Notes: generated from the letters alone by a model not told the origin. Counted from the first letter of the stretch, positions 1 through 7,889 are shown. The stretch: DNA of 23,844 nt from Ruthenibacterium sp. (GCA_020025255.1 JAHHSK010000030.1:1-23844), one strand, 5' to 3'. Numbers and translations are program-made.

Positions 1-1139
1 CCCTTGTCGCCGGAACCGGACGTCAGATCGCACAGGCTGCCGATCAGATCGGAAAGGCGGCGCGGGGTCGTGCCCTGGCTTGCCATTTGACCCTTCAGGT
101 CGGCATCCTTATGGGAAATGCTCGCTTTGATCGCATTGGTCAGCTCTTCCCCGGAAAGCTCCGAAAAATCGTTATCGGCAAGATATTTCAGCTTCAGCTC
201 ATTGGGCTGGCCGTCGATGCCGCTGGTGTAAGCGGGGCTTACGACGGGGTCGGCCAGTTCCCAGATCTTGCCCACGGGGTCCTTGAATGCGCCGTCGCCG
301 TAGACCATGGCTTCGATGTGCTTGCCCGTTGCTTTATACAGGCTTGCGGCAAGCTCTTCCACAAAAGCCTTGCTGTTGCGCGGGAACAGCTTTACGGTAT
401 CCTCGGTTGCCTTGTTGGAGCCGAGCAGGCCGTATTCTTCATTGCAGCCGGAGCCATTGACCGGGTGGTTCATGATATCGCTCAGCAAAAGCACCTTTTC
501 GGCACCTGCGGCGAGCAGGCGGCGCTTGGAGCGTTCCCGCGTGTGGATATCGCAGCACAGCACGGTTTTGGTGTACGGCAGAATGGCGCGCACATCGTTG
601 CCGAAGATGAATTCCACTTCGCAGCCTTCGCTGCGGAACAGATCGCCGTAGTATTCCACATAGTCCACGCCGGTGAACGGATGCTTTTCATAGCCGAACA
701 GTTCGCGGTATTTCTTTTCATCCAGAACGTCGCTCCACGGGTTGACGCCCTTTTCATCCAGCAGATCTTCATCAAACAGGTGGTTGCCCACTTCATCGGA
801 AGGATAGCTCATAAGAAGATAAACCTTCTTGCAGGCCTTGGCAATGCCCCGCAGGCAGATGGCAATGCGGTTGCGGCTCATGATCGGGAAGGTCAGGCCG
901 ATGACATCGGTGCCCAGCTTTGCGCGGCAGTCTGCGGCGATCGCTTCGGTGGAGGCATAGTTGCCCTGTGCGCGTGCCACAACGGCTTCTGTAACCGCCA
1001 CGATGTCACGGTCGTTGAAATGGATGCTCTGCTCTTTGCCGCATGCGACAATGGCATCGGTTACGATCTGGACAAGATCATCGCCTTCACGGATGACGGG
1101 GCAGCGGACGCCTCGGGACACAGTACCGACAGTTCTCAT
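1..1139 (-). CDS. Coenzyme F420-0:L-glutamate ligase-like protein (3' end cut by window)
   Basis: The reading frame starts at the ATG at 1139 and stays open for 379 codons to the window edge, so the C-terminus is missing. The N-terminus (MRTVGTVSRGVRCPVIREGD, followed by DLVQIV) and the segment VTEAVVARAQGNYAS around residue 60 match what I remember of the F420-0:gamma-glutamyl ligase (CofE/FbiB, F420_ligase) family. That family adds glutamate to the F420 tail using GTP. At 379 or more residues it is longer than archaeal CofE (about 250), as in the long version found in gut Firmicutes. An AGGAG at 1148-1152 lies 8 nt before the ATG and fixes the start. It is divergent from the LysR gene and may be its target. 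Gut Firmicutes generally are not known to make F420, so the true substrate is open. Family confidence is good; function is uncertain. Confidence 0.8.
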   Translation of the reverse strand, partial: MRTVGTVSRGVRCPVIREGDDLVQIVTDAIVACGKEQSIHFNDRDIVAVTEAVVARAQGNYASTEAIAADCRAKLGTDVIGLTFPIMSRNRIAICLRGIAKACKKVYLLMSYPSDEVGNHLFDEDLLDEKGVNPWSDVLDEKKYRELFGYEKHPFTGVDYVEYYGDLFRSEGCEVEFIFGNDVRAILPYTKTVLCCDIHTRERSKRRLLAAGAEKVLLLSDIMNHPVNGSGCNEEYGLLGSNKATEDTVKLFPRNSKAFVEELAASLYKATGKHIEAMVYGDGAFKDPVGKIWELADPVVSPAYTSGIDGQPNELKLKYLADNDFSELSGEELTNAIKASISHKDADLKGQMASQGTTPRRLSDLIGSLCDLTSGSGDK

Positions 1140-1196
1140 GATGAAGTCTCCTATTCTATCAGAAAAAAGATGGTTCGAATAATCTGAAATTCAGTG

Positions 1197-1225
1197 TTGC
1201 ACACGGAATCCTCATTTATTATAAT
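1197..1225 (+). promoter_or_regulatory. Sigma-A promoter of the LysR gene
   Basis: The -35 box TTGCAC (1197-1202), a 17-nt spacer and a perfect -10 TATAAT (1220-1225) point into the LysR gene at 1287. Confidence 0.7.
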
Positions 1226-1246
1226 AGGCTTACAGCTATAAGTAAA
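1218..1246 (-). promoter_or_regulatory. Sigma-A promoter of the F420 ligase-like gene, overlapping the LysR promoter
   Basis: Read on the minus strand: -35 TTTACT (1246-1241), 17-nt spacer, -10 TATAAT (1223-1218). The -10 box lies in the self-complementary TATTATAATA at 1217-1226, which also supplies the plus-strand -10, so the two genes share one -10 region. Confidence 0.65.
1229..1242. promoter_or_regulatory. Candidate LysR operator
   Basis: CTTACAGCTATAAG is a 14-bp imperfect palindrome (12 of 14 positions symmetric). It is close in size to the T-N11-A sites bound by LysR-type regulators. It lies at the expected start of the LysR transcript and between the -10 and -35 of the divergent gene, where a bound regulator could affect both. 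Confidence 0.4.
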
Positions 1247-1286
1247 GTTATTATTTATTATATTTAATATTAGCAAAGGTAATATT

Positions 1287-2228
1287 ATGAAAACAAATCC
1301 GGAATTATACAAAATCTTTGTGGCGGCGGCGCAGACCGGCAGCTTCAGCGCGGGTGCCAAGGCACTGTATCTTACGCAGTCGGCGGTTTCGCAGGCGGTG
1401 CACAAGCTGGAACAGCAGCTGGGTGTGCCGCTGTTTGTGCGCGGGCGGCGCGGGGTGATGCTGACGCAGGAAGGCCGGCTTTTATACGATCACGCGGTAC
1501 AGGCATTGCAGCTGCTGGAAGCGGGCGAACAAAAGCTGATGCGCCTGCGCGAGCTGAACGAAGGGCTTTTGCGCATCGGTGCGGCGGATACGATCACAAA
1601 GGAATATCTGCTGGCGTATCTGAGCGCGTTTCGTCAGCTGCACCCGAATGTGCAGCTGCAGGTGACGAACCGCACGTCCCGGCAGCTGACGGAACTGCTT
1701 GCGCAGGGGCGGCTGGATCTTGCGATCGTGAACCTGCCGATTGACGATAAGCGGTTTGAAGTGCACCCGATCTTTGAAGTGCACGATATTTTTGTGGCGG
1801 GGCATCCGTTCAATGCGCTGGAAGGGCGGCCTCTTTCCGCGCAGGAGCTGGTGCGCTATCCGCTTGTGATGCTGGAGCGGGCATCCAACAGCCGCCGATA
1901 CGTCGATGAATATTTCCGCACCCAAGGCATCGAGCCTGCGCCGGAAATCGAGCTTGGCGCGCACGAGCTGCTGGCAAGCTTTGCAGCCATTGGATTTGGG
2001 ATCGCATGTGTGGTGGAGGAATTCTGCACCCGGCCGCTGGAGGAAGGCGTGGTCTTTCCGATCCGGCTGGTGCCGCCGGTTCCCGCGCGCAGCATCGGTG
2101 CGTGCTGGATGAAGGATATGCCGCTTTCTGCGGCGGCAGCCGAGCTGATGCGCCTTTTGCACGATGCGCCCGCCAAAAGAAACGCGGATGTGCCTGCGGG
2201 AACGGAATATACAAATGGTATAAAATAA
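1287..2228 (+). CDS. LysR-family transcriptional regulator
   Basis: This is a 313-residue cytoplasmic DNA-binding regulator of typical LysR length. Residues 1-60 form the winged helix-turn-helix (YKIFVAAAQTGSFSAGAKAL, then SQSAVSQ-like LTQSAVSQAVHKLEQQLG and LFVRG). The rest is the substrate-binding effector domain with a characteristic FEVHDIFVAGHPF segment in the middle and GIACVVEEFC near residue 240. The ATG at 1287 is preceded by a modest AAAGGT. The gene is divergent from the F420 ligase-like gene and shares a palindromic -10 with it, the usual arrangement for a LysR regulator controlling its neighbour and itself. The effector cannot be read from the sequence. A strong terminator follows within 10 nt. 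Confidence 0.93.
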   Translation: MKTNPELYKIFVAAAQTGSFSAGAKALYLTQSAVSQAVHKLEQQLGVPLFVRGRRGVMLTQEGRLLYDHAVQALQLLEAGEQKLMRLRELNEGLLRIGAADTITKEYLLAYLSAFRQLHPNVQLQVTNRTSRQLTELLAQGRLDLAIVNLPIDDKRFEVHPIFEVHDIFVAGHPFNALEGRPLSAQELVRYPLVMLERASNSRRYVDEYFRTQGIEPAPEIELGAHELLASFAAIGFGIACVVEEFCTRPLEEGVVFPIRLVPPVPARSIGACWMKDMPLSAAAAELMRLLHDAPAKRNADVPAGTEYTNGIK

Positions 2229-2234
2229 GCAGAA

Positions 2235-2269
2235 AAAGACCCGAAGGATATAAAATCCTTCGGGTCTTT
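2235..2269. terminator. Bidirectional intrinsic terminator
   Basis: A 15-bp perfect stem (2235-2249 with 2255-2269) has a 5-nt loop, A-run on one side and T-run on the other. It lies between the convergent LysR gene and the flavodiiron gene and can end both transcripts; the T-tract is better on the minus strand. Confidence 0.9.
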
Positions 2270-2286
2270 GAAATGAGTGCGAAACC

Positions 2287-3477
2287 TCAGCGGGCAAGAA
2301 CGGCCTTGGCAAAATCGCGGCCGAACTGTTCTGCCGCAGCAAGGTCTTCCTGCGTGGGGCGAAAGCGCACGCGCAGCCCTTCCAGCGGCTGGCCGAGCTT
2401 GAGCAGCTGCATGTGCGCCGTCAGGTTGGGAACCGCTTCGCCGCTCCAGCCGTAGCTGCCGAAGGCGGCGGCAGGCAGCCCCTTGTGGATGATCGGGTTC
2501 AGCCCGATCATCATTTCATACACCGGCGGCAGAGCATCGCCCACAAGCGTCGGGCTGCCCAGCAGAAAGCCGTCCGATTCGGCAACCGCCTTTTTCGCGG
2601 CGGCATTGTCATCGGTGACAAGGTCGAATGTCTGCACGGTTACGCCGCTTTCCAGCAGACCCTTTTCGATGTGCTGCGCGAGCATTTTGGTGTAGCCGTA
2701 AGCGGAAACATACGCAAGGGCAACCGTTTTTTCCGCCTTTTTGACCGGGGTGCACCATTCGCGGTACAGATCAAAATATTTCTGCACATTGGTGCGCAGC
2801 ACCGGGCCGTGGCCGTTGCCGACAAATTCAATGGGCAGATCCTTGATGCGATTGAGCGCCTTGAGCATGAAGGGCTTGAACGGGCCCATGATGTTATCGA
2901 AATAATATTTGTAGGCATCGGTGAAATCGCCGTCGATCTGATCGTTGAACACGCGCTGGTCGGCATAGTGGCAGCCGAAGCTGTCGCAGGTGAACAGCGC
3001 CTTGCATTCGGGGATATAGGTGTACATGCTGTCCGGCCAGTGCAGCAGGGGAACGCTGATGAAGCGCATCGTCAGGCCGCCAAGGTCGATTTCATCTTTT
3101 TCGGTGACGGCACGGCTTGCAAACGGTTCGTTGACGATCTCTTTCAAAAACGTCAGCGCGGTGCTGCTGCCCAAAACCGTTGCGTTGGGCGCCAGCTTCA
3201 AAAGACGCTGCATGCTGCCGGTGTGATCCGGCTCGGTATGATTCACAACAATGTAATCAATTTCAGCAGGATCGCAGACTTCGCGGATATTGGCTAAAAA
3301 TTCATCAAAAAACGCTTCCTTGCTGGTTTCAAAAAGAACGGTCTTTTCCGACCCCTTCACAAGGTAAGAGTTATACGATGTGCCGTAATCCGAATGCATG
3401 ATGATATCGAATACCCGAAGGTCGGGATCCTGTACGCCAACGTACCAGATGTTTTCCTTTGCAAGTAAAGCGCCCAT
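2287..3477 (-). CDS. fprA: Flavodiiron protein (A-type flavoprotein, FprA-like)
   Basis: This 396-residue soluble protein reduces O2 to water (or NO to N2O) and protects anaerobes from oxygen. The N-terminal beta-lactamase-like domain carries the full diiron ligand set: H80, E82 and D84 in NHTEPDHTG, H146 in LLHWPD, D165 in CDSFG and H223 in GNGHGP. The C-terminal flavodoxin domain starts near residue 250, with the FMN phosphate loop SAYGYTKML at 258-266. Length and layout match clostridial FprA, with no extra rubredoxin domain, so electrons probably come from a separate rubredoxin or reductase not seen here. I chose the ATG at 3477, with GGAG about 10 nt upstream, over a TTG three codons earlier that would overlap the ribosome site. 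It has its own promoter. Confidence 0.95.
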   Translation of the reverse strand: MGALLAKENIWYVGVQDPDLRVFDIIMHSDYGTSYNSYLVKGSEKTVLFETSKEAFFDEFLANIREVCDPAEIDYIVVNHTEPDHTGSMQRLLKLAPNATVLGSSTALTFLKEIVNEPFASRAVTEKDEIDLGGLTMRFISVPLLHWPDSMYTYIPECKALFTCDSFGCHYADQRVFNDQIDGDFTDAYKYYFDNIMGPFKPFMLKALNRIKDLPIEFVGNGHGPVLRTNVQKYFDLYREWCTPVKKAEKTVALAYVSAYGYTKMLAQHIEKGLLESGVTVQTFDLVTDDNAAAKKAVAESDGFLLGSPTLVGDALPPVYEMMIGLNPIIHKGLPAAAFGSYGWSGEAVPNLTAHMQLLKLGQPLEGLRVRFRPTQEDLAAAEQFGRDFAKAVLAR

Positions 3478-3515
3478 AAATAGCAATCTCCTTTTTTAAA
3501 TAGTGATTCTTTTTT

Positions 3516-3544
3516 ATTGTATACCATTTTGGTGTAAATTGCAA
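3516..3544 (-). promoter_or_regulatory. Promoter of the flavodiiron gene
   Basis: On the minus strand TTGCAA (3544-3539), a 17-nt spacer and TACAAT (3521-3516) lie 39 nt before the start codon, in the AT-rich gap after the rRNA methyltransferase gene. Confidence 0.6.
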
Positions 3545-3570
3545 GCAGCTGCATCAAAAAAGCCGGAAAA

Positions 3571-4413
3571 TCAGGCCGGGGCTTCCACGCGCCGATATAC
3601 AAGAAAATCAAAATGCAGCGGGGTGGTGATGCTTTCGCATTGCGCCAGACGCTCGGCACCGCCGCGCGGCGTTTTCCAGTAATAGGGCGTCATGGCAAAA
3701 AGATCGAGGATATGGCTGCCCGAAACCGTCAGCTCGGCTTGCACCGGCACGCGCTGTTCAAACACAAAGCCGGGGTATTCAGTATGCTGCACGGCATTTT
3801 CATACGGGTGCTCATACAGCACCTGCTTGAGCCCGTACAGATGCATCGGCCCGGGCACGGCAAACAGAAAAAAGCCCCCCGGTTTTACGATGCGTGCAAA
3901 TTCCTGCTGTGCCATAGGGCTGAACACATTGATCAGCATATCGGCACAGGCATCGGCAAGCGGTATGGCAAAGCTGGATGCCACCGCCCATTGTATGGCA
4001 TGCTGTGCATCGCGCCCAGCCGCCGCCTTTACCGCGAATTTGGAAATATCAAATGCCGCGATCGAAGCATCGAGTCCGGCGTGCAGCAGCGCATGAGCCA
4101 CACGGCGGGTGTAGTAGCCCTCGCCGCAGCCGGCATCTACAACAACCGGGTGCGGTACGCAGCAAAGCAGCCCGGCAGCAAGGCGGCACAAAGCATCCGC
4201 GAACGGCTCGTATCCGCCGGTATCCAAAAAGCGGCGGCGCGCAGCGACCATTTCCTTATTATCGCCCGGTATCTTCGCGTGCATGCGCCCGCAGGAAAGT
4301 AAATGGGCATATCCTTGTGCGGCAAGGTCAAAGCTGTGCCGCTTTTGGCAAACCAGAGCCTGCGGCGTGCGCGTCAATGCCCCGCCGCATACGGGGCAGC
4401 GAAACAGTTCCAT
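3571..4413 (-). CDS. rlmA: 23S rRNA (guanine-N1)-methyltransferase, RlmA/TlrB family
   Basis: This 280-residue protein is expected to methylate N1 of a guanine in hairpin 35 of 23S rRNA (G745 or G748), beside the macrolide tunnel. The N-terminal zinc site is clear: C6, C9, C22 and H26 in MELFRCPVCGG...CQKRH. The SAM-binding Rossmann motif is VVDAGCGEGYYTRR near residue 95, followed by AFDISKFAVKAA and NVFSPMAQQEFARIVKPGG, all typical of RlmA. The start is the ATG at 4413 with AGGAGG 7 nt upstream; a TTG two codons earlier overlaps that site. It lies between the helicase and flavodiiron genes on the same strand but is bounded by a terminator upstream. Whether it is the G745 or G748 type cannot be decided by eye. 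Confidence 0.9.
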   Translation of the reverse strand: MELFRCPVCGGALTRTPQALVCQKRHSFDLAAQGYAHLLSCGRMHAKIPGDNKEMVAARRRFLDTGGYEPFADALCRLAAGLLCCVPHPVVVDAGCGEGYYTRRVAHALLHAGLDASIAAFDISKFAVKAAAGRDAQHAIQWAVASSFAIPLADACADMLINVFSPMAQQEFARIVKPGGFFLFAVPGPMHLYGLKQVLYEHPYENAVQHTEYPGFVFEQRVPVQAELTVSGSHILDLFAMTPYYWKTPRGGAERLAQCESITTPLHFDFLVYRRVEAPA

Positions 4414-4430
4414 ATGCAAACCTCCTTGAA

Positions 4431-4472
4431 CGGAAAAACAAAACAGCGCAGGCGCGGCTTATGCGCCTGCGC
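4431..4472 (-). terminator. Intrinsic terminator of the helicase gene
   Basis: On the minus strand a perfect 10-bp GC-rich stem (4472-4463 with 4455-4446) and a 7-nt loop are followed by TGTTTTGTTTTT. It begins 11 nt after the helicase stop codon. Confidence 0.88.
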
Positions 4473-4483
4473 CGGTGCCAAGG

Positions 4484-6130
4484 TCATTCTTCCTGCGCTT
4501 TCATGTATTCTTCAAAGTTTGCATACTTCTGCGCCGGTGCGCGGCGGGAAATGAGCCGGATGCTGGTATCCTCCTGCGTTTTTTGCGGCGCGGGGCGTTC
4601 GGCATCCCGCGGCTTTTTGCTGCGCGGGGCTTGTGCCTGTTCTTTTTTTGCAGGGGCAGGCGTGCTGCCCGCTTCGTTTCGTTTGCCCTGCGGGGCTTTT
4701 TTTCTTTCGGCAGGCTGCGGCGCAGCCTTTTCGGTGTTCGGTGCGGATGCTGCGCTTTTGGCTTCGGGGGAAGCCTTTTTATGATGACGTCCGCCGCGTC
4801 GGCGGCGCTTTGCCGGTTCGGCTGCGGCGTTTTCGTCCTTGGGTGCGCGCTGGGGCGCAGTTGGCTGATTCATTTTTCGTTCCTCACTTTGCTGTTGGCG
4901 GGCACGGCGCGGCGGGCGCTCTGCCGAAAAATCACGGGGCTTATCGGCAGGGGCTTTTGCGCGGGACGTGCGCGCTGCGGGTGTTTGTTCTGCTGGGGTC
5001 GTCATCGGCCATTCGTGCTCGATGACGGGGATGTGCATGCGGATCAGTGCTTCGATATCGGCAAGATAGGGCGTTTCACTGCTGTCGCAGAAGCTTACTG
5101 CGACACCCTCGCGCCCCGCGCGCCCGGTGCGCCCGATGCGGTGGACGTACGTTTCGGGGATATTGGGCAGATCGTAGTTGAACACATGGGAAAGCCCGTT
5201 CACATCAATGCCGCGCGCGGCAATGTCGGTTGCGATCAGCACGCGGATCGTCCCGGCTTTAAAGCGGGAAAGTGCCGTCTGGCGTGCGTTCTGGCTTTTG
5301 TTGCCGTGGATCGCCATAGCCTCGATGCCGCAGCGCGAAAGTTCGCGCACCACACGGTCTGCCCCGTGCTTTGTGCGGGTAAAGACAAGGGCGCTGGTGA
5401 CCTGCGGCTGCTGCAAAAGCGCGGCAAGAAGGTGGCGCTTGCTGCCTTTATCCACAAAATAAACACTTTGCTCGATGCGTTCCACCGTGGTGGAAGGCGG
5501 TGCCACGATGACCTTTTCCGGCTGATGAAGAAGACGGTTTGCCAGTGCTTCGATCTCCTTGGGCATGGTGGCCGAAAACAGCAGCGTCTGCCGCTGTGCG
5601 GGCAGGAAGCGCACAACGCGCTTGACATCGTTCACAAACCCCATGTCAAGCATGCGGTCGGCTTCATCCAGCACGAAGATTTCAATGCGCGAAAGGTCGA
5701 TGTGCCCCTGTCCGATCAGATCGTTCAGACGGCCGGGGGTCGCTGTCAGGATATCCACGCCCTGTTTCAGCTGTGCCACCTGCGGGTTTTGATTCACACC
5801 GCCGAAGATGACGCAGTGGCGCAGCGTCATGTGGCGCGCATATGCGGCAAAACATTCATCGATCTGCAGCGCAAGCTCACGCGTGGGCGTCAGCACCAAT
5901 GCGCGGATCGGGCGCGTGCTGCCCTTTGGGGCGTGTGCCGCAAGACGCTGCAGGATCGGCATGGCAAAGGCGGCGGTTTTGCCCGTGCCGGTCTGCGCAC
6001 AGCCAAGAAGATCGCGCCCGGCAAGAACCGGGGGGATCGCCTTGTGCTGAATGGGGGAAGGGGATTCATAACCCGCCTCGGCGGCGGCTTTTAAAATGGG
6101 GGGGATCAGGCCTAAATCGCTGAATTTCAT
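4484..6130 (-). CDS. rhlE: DEAD-box ATP-dependent RNA helicase, RhlE-like
   Basis: This 548-residue helicase unwinds RNA duplexes in ribosome assembly or mRNA decay. The Q motif (PSPIQ, 24-28), motif I AQTGTGKT (45-52), PTRELALQ (82-89), TPGR (131-134), DEAD (155-158), SAT (186-188), RGID (306-309) and HRIGRTGR (330-337) are all intact. The core is followed by a tail of about 170 residues, rich in Lys, Arg, Ala and Pro, including RRRRGGRHHKK; it is disordered and probably binds RNA. The N-terminus MKFSDLGL is typical of RhlE. The ATG at 6130 has only a weak ribosome site (GGA about 9 nt upstream). A 7-bp hairpin (6152-6169) stands just upstream of the start, so the 5' UTR may regulate translation. 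Confidence 0.95.
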   Translation of the reverse strand: MKFSDLGLIPPILKAAAEAGYESPSPIQHKAIPPVLAGRDLLGCAQTGTGKTAAFAMPILQRLAAHAPKGSTRPIRALVLTPTRELALQIDECFAAYARHMTLRHCVIFGGVNQNPQVAQLKQGVDILTATPGRLNDLIGQGHIDLSRIEIFVLDEADRMLDMGFVNDVKRVVRFLPAQRQTLLFSATMPKEIEALANRLLHQPEKVIVAPPSTTVERIEQSVYFVDKGSKRHLLAALLQQPQVTSALVFTRTKHGADRVVRELSRCGIEAMAIHGNKSQNARQTALSRFKAGTIRVLIATDIAARGIDVNGLSHVFNYDLPNIPETYVHRIGRTGRAGREGVAVSFCDSSETPYLADIEALIRMHIPVIEHEWPMTTPAEQTPAARTSRAKAPADKPRDFSAERPPRRARQQQSEERKMNQPTAPQRAPKDENAAAEPAKRRRRGGRHHKKASPEAKSAASAPNTEKAAPQPAERKKAPQGKRNEAGSTPAPAKKEQAQAPRSKKPRDAERPAPQKTQEDTSIRLISRRAPAQKYANFEEYMKAQEE

Positions 6131-6151
6131 GCAGTGTATTCCAATCTTTCC

Positions 6152-6169
6152 TTACCGGAGCACCGGTAA
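6152..6169 (-). promoter_or_regulatory. Hairpin in the helicase 5' UTR
   Basis: TTACCGG and CCGGTAA form a perfect 7-bp stem with a 4-nt loop, 21 nt before the helicase start codon and without a following T-run, so it is not a terminator. It may affect translation or message stability. Confidence 0.4.
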
Positions 6170-6234
6170 AACAATAAATTTTGACGGCTCGCCTGAAAAT
6201 AAACAGGAAAAACCCGTCTTTTTGCCCGCGTGCC

Positions 6235-6263
6235 TTGTGCCGGCCCGGGCGGTGTGCTAGAAT
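6235..6263 (+). promoter_or_regulatory. Promoter of the YitT-family gene
   Basis: TTGTGC (6235-6240), a 17-nt spacer and TAGAAT (6258-6263) lie about 90 nt before the start codon. An 8-bp stem (6272-6279 with 6295-6302) follows in the presumed 5' UTR. Confidence 0.5.
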
Positions 6264-6319
6264 AAGGGGGATTCGGGCGGCAGGCAAACCGGATCGCCCG
6301 AAAATCCAATACATAATAT

Positions 6320-6348
6320 AGTATATCACAGAACGGGAGAAAGCCCAA
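6320..6348 (-). promoter_or_regulatory. Possible promoter of the helicase gene
   Basis: On the minus strand TTGGGC (6348-6343), a 17-nt spacer and TATACT (6325-6320). If used, the helicase would have a leader of about 180 nt that overlaps the divergent YitT leader. The -35 is poor (3 of 6). Confidence 0.35.
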
Positions 6349-6349
6349 G

Positions 6350-7219
6350 ATGAAAGAATCAAAAAAACTCTTTACGTCGAAAAATGTCACATGGTTTTTA
6401 CTGCTGAACTTTGGCCTGATCCTTTTGGCAGCGGGGATTCATTTCTTCAAAGCCCCCAATAACTTTGCAATGGGCGGGACATCCGGCATTTCCATTATTG
6501 CGGCATCGCTTTTGCCGAATATGAACGTCGGTACGTTCATGTTCCTGCTGAACATCGGGCTGATCCTGATCGGGCTTTTGTTTTTGGGCAAAGAGGTCAT
6601 CGGGGCAACGCTGTATTCTTCGCTGGCTTTATCATTTTACGTTTCGGTGCTGGAAGCGATCGTGCCGATGAACCAGCCCTTTACGAATGATACGCTTTTG
6701 GAACTGTGCTTTGCGGTGATCCTGCCGGCGGCGGGCAGCGCGGTCATCTTTAACATCGGGTCATCCAGCGGCGGCACGGATATCATTGCGATGATCCTGT
6801 CGAAATACACGAGCCTGGAAATCGGCAAGGCGCTGCTGGTATCGGATTTCTGCATTGCCGCAGCGGCGGGCGGGCTGTACGGCATCCGCACGGGGCTGTA
6901 CTGCGTGCTGGGGCTTTTGGCAAAGGCGTTTGTGGTCGATGGCGTGATCGAAGGCATTAACGTGCGCAAAAAAATGACGATCGTTTCGCGGAAATCGGAT
7001 CAGATCGTAGAATACATCATGCGCAATCTGCACCGCGGTGCAACGATGTATACGGCGCACGGCGCATTTTCCGGCAAGGAAGTGCAGGCGATCACAACGG
7101 TGCTCAGCCGACGGGAAGCCGTTTCGCTGCGCAATTTCATCCGCGCCGCCGACCCGGATGCGTTCATCACCATTGTGAACTCGAGCGAGACGATCGGCAA
7201 GGGCTTCCGCGCCCTGTAA
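6350..7219 (+). CDS. YitT-family integral membrane protein
   Basis: This 289-residue protein matches the YitT family, a set of Firmicute membrane proteins of unproven transport role. Residues 15-190 contain about five or six hydrophobic helices, with the family-typical stretch GGTSGISIIAASLLP near 43-57 and SSSGGTDIIAMILSKYTSLEIG near 138-159. The last 80 residues are the soluble DUF2179 domain (RGATMYTAHGAFSGKEVQAI, then VLSRREAVSLRNFI and PDAFITI). Length is normal. The start at 6350 has GGGAG 10 nt upstream. It is transcribed away from the helicase and ends at a strong terminator shared with the GNAT gene. Nothing nearby indicates a substrate. Confidence 0.92.
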   Translation: MKESKKLFTSKNVTWFLLLNFGLILLAAGIHFFKAPNNFAMGGTSGISIIAASLLPNMNVGTFMFLLNIGLILIGLLFLGKEVIGATLYSSLALSFYVSVLEAIVPMNQPFTNDTLLELCFAVILPAAGSAVIFNIGSSSGGTDIIAMILSKYTSLEIGKALLVSDFCIAAAAGGLYGIRTGLYCVLGLLAKAFVVDGVIEGINVRKKMTIVSRKSDQIVEYIMRNLHRGATMYTAHGAFSGKEVQAITTVLSRREAVSLRNFIRAADPDAFITIVNSSETIGKGFRAL

Positions 7220-7237
7220 GCATGCCCGAAAAGATAG

Positions 7238-7270
7238 AAAAAAGCAGCACCTGCACGGTGCTGCTTTTTT
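7238..7270. terminator. Bidirectional intrinsic terminator
   Basis: A perfect 8-bp stem (7244-7251 with 7257-7264) and 5-nt loop are flanked by six A and six T. It separates the convergent YitT and GNAT genes and works in both directions. Confidence 0.92.
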
Positions 7271-7298
7271 CTGTATGTTTCGGGTCTGCTTTTGAACA

Positions 7299-7889
7299 TC
7301 AGCGCACCACGATGCAGTGGTGTTTTGCGCCGTTTGCATTAAGGCGCCGGGCAAAGACCTCTACCTCATTTTTGGCGCGGCAGTCCGGCAGGAGCGCGTA
7401 GCCGTTTTTGCGGTAAAATTCCGCTGCGGTGTCGGTCGTCAGGATGCTGACAGACCACCCTTGTGCGATAAAATACTGTTGTGCAAGGTGCAAAAGCGCC
7501 GTGCCGTGGCCGCCCTTGCGCCGAGGCTCGGCAACCCAGAATTCGCGGATGAAACCGCAGGTCTGCTCGAAAAACCAGCTGGAAAAGGAAATGGGCGAAA
7601 ACAGAACAAAGCCGATGATTTCCCCGTCTGCCGCATCGGTGCGCACAAAGGCAAAGGTTTTGCCGTCGTTCATTTCCCGGAAAATTTCGTCCCAGTTTTC
7701 CACCGTGATGCAAAGCTCTGCAAAATACTGCCGGAACGCTTTGCGGAACAACGGATCGGTAAAATCGGAAATAAAGGTATCCGCAAAACAGGCGGCTTCG
7801 GTGCCGCTGTGTGCGGTGTTCGGGCATGTGCCGCATAACGCTTCGGCAGAGCCGGTGTGATGCGGTGTGTTTTTTTGCAATGAATCCAT
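7299..7889 (-). CDS. GNAT-family N-acetyltransferase
   Basis: This 196-residue protein transfers acetyl from acetyl-CoA to an unidentified amine. The GNAT fold occupies about residues 40-185: a beta strand with GEIIGFVLFSPISF, then motif A FWVAEPRRKGGHGTALLHLA (the R-R-K-G-G-H-G-T pyrophosphate loop) and the closing AAEFYRKNGYALLP motif B. The first 35 residues are not part of the fold and contain HH, CGTC and a further Cys, a possible small metal-binding or disordered extension. The ATG at 7889 is 11 nt from a GGAGG (7901-7905), a somewhat long spacing, and that ribosome site can pair with an upstream CCTCC (see the leader entry). The substrate (antibiotic, peptide or metabolite) cannot be inferred from sequence. 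Confidence 0.85.
   Translation of the reverse strand: MDSLQKNTPHHTGSAEALCGTCPNTAHSGTEAACFADTFISDFTDPLFRKAFRQYFAELCITVENWDEIFREMNDGKTFAFVRTDAADGEIIGFVLFSPISFSSWFFEQTCGFIREFWVAEPRRKGGHGTALLHLAQQYFIAQGWSVSILTTDTAAEFYRKNGYALLPDCRAKNEVEVFARRLNANGAKHHCIVVR

Noticed and set aside
87..1187. 366-codon plus-strand frame at the left edge
   Set aside because: It is antisense to the F420 ligase-like gene, whose translation shows clear family motifs and a good ribosome site.
3555..3580. Terminator after the rRNA methyltransferase gene
   Set aside because: There is a T-run on the minus strand, but the stem is only 4 bp with a 9-nt loop and includes the stop codon; too weak to call.
6317..6322. Second plus-strand -10 (TATAGT) for the YitT gene
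   Set aside because: There is no acceptable -35 at 16-18 nt upstream; the TTGTGC/TAGAAT pair at 6235-6263 is better.
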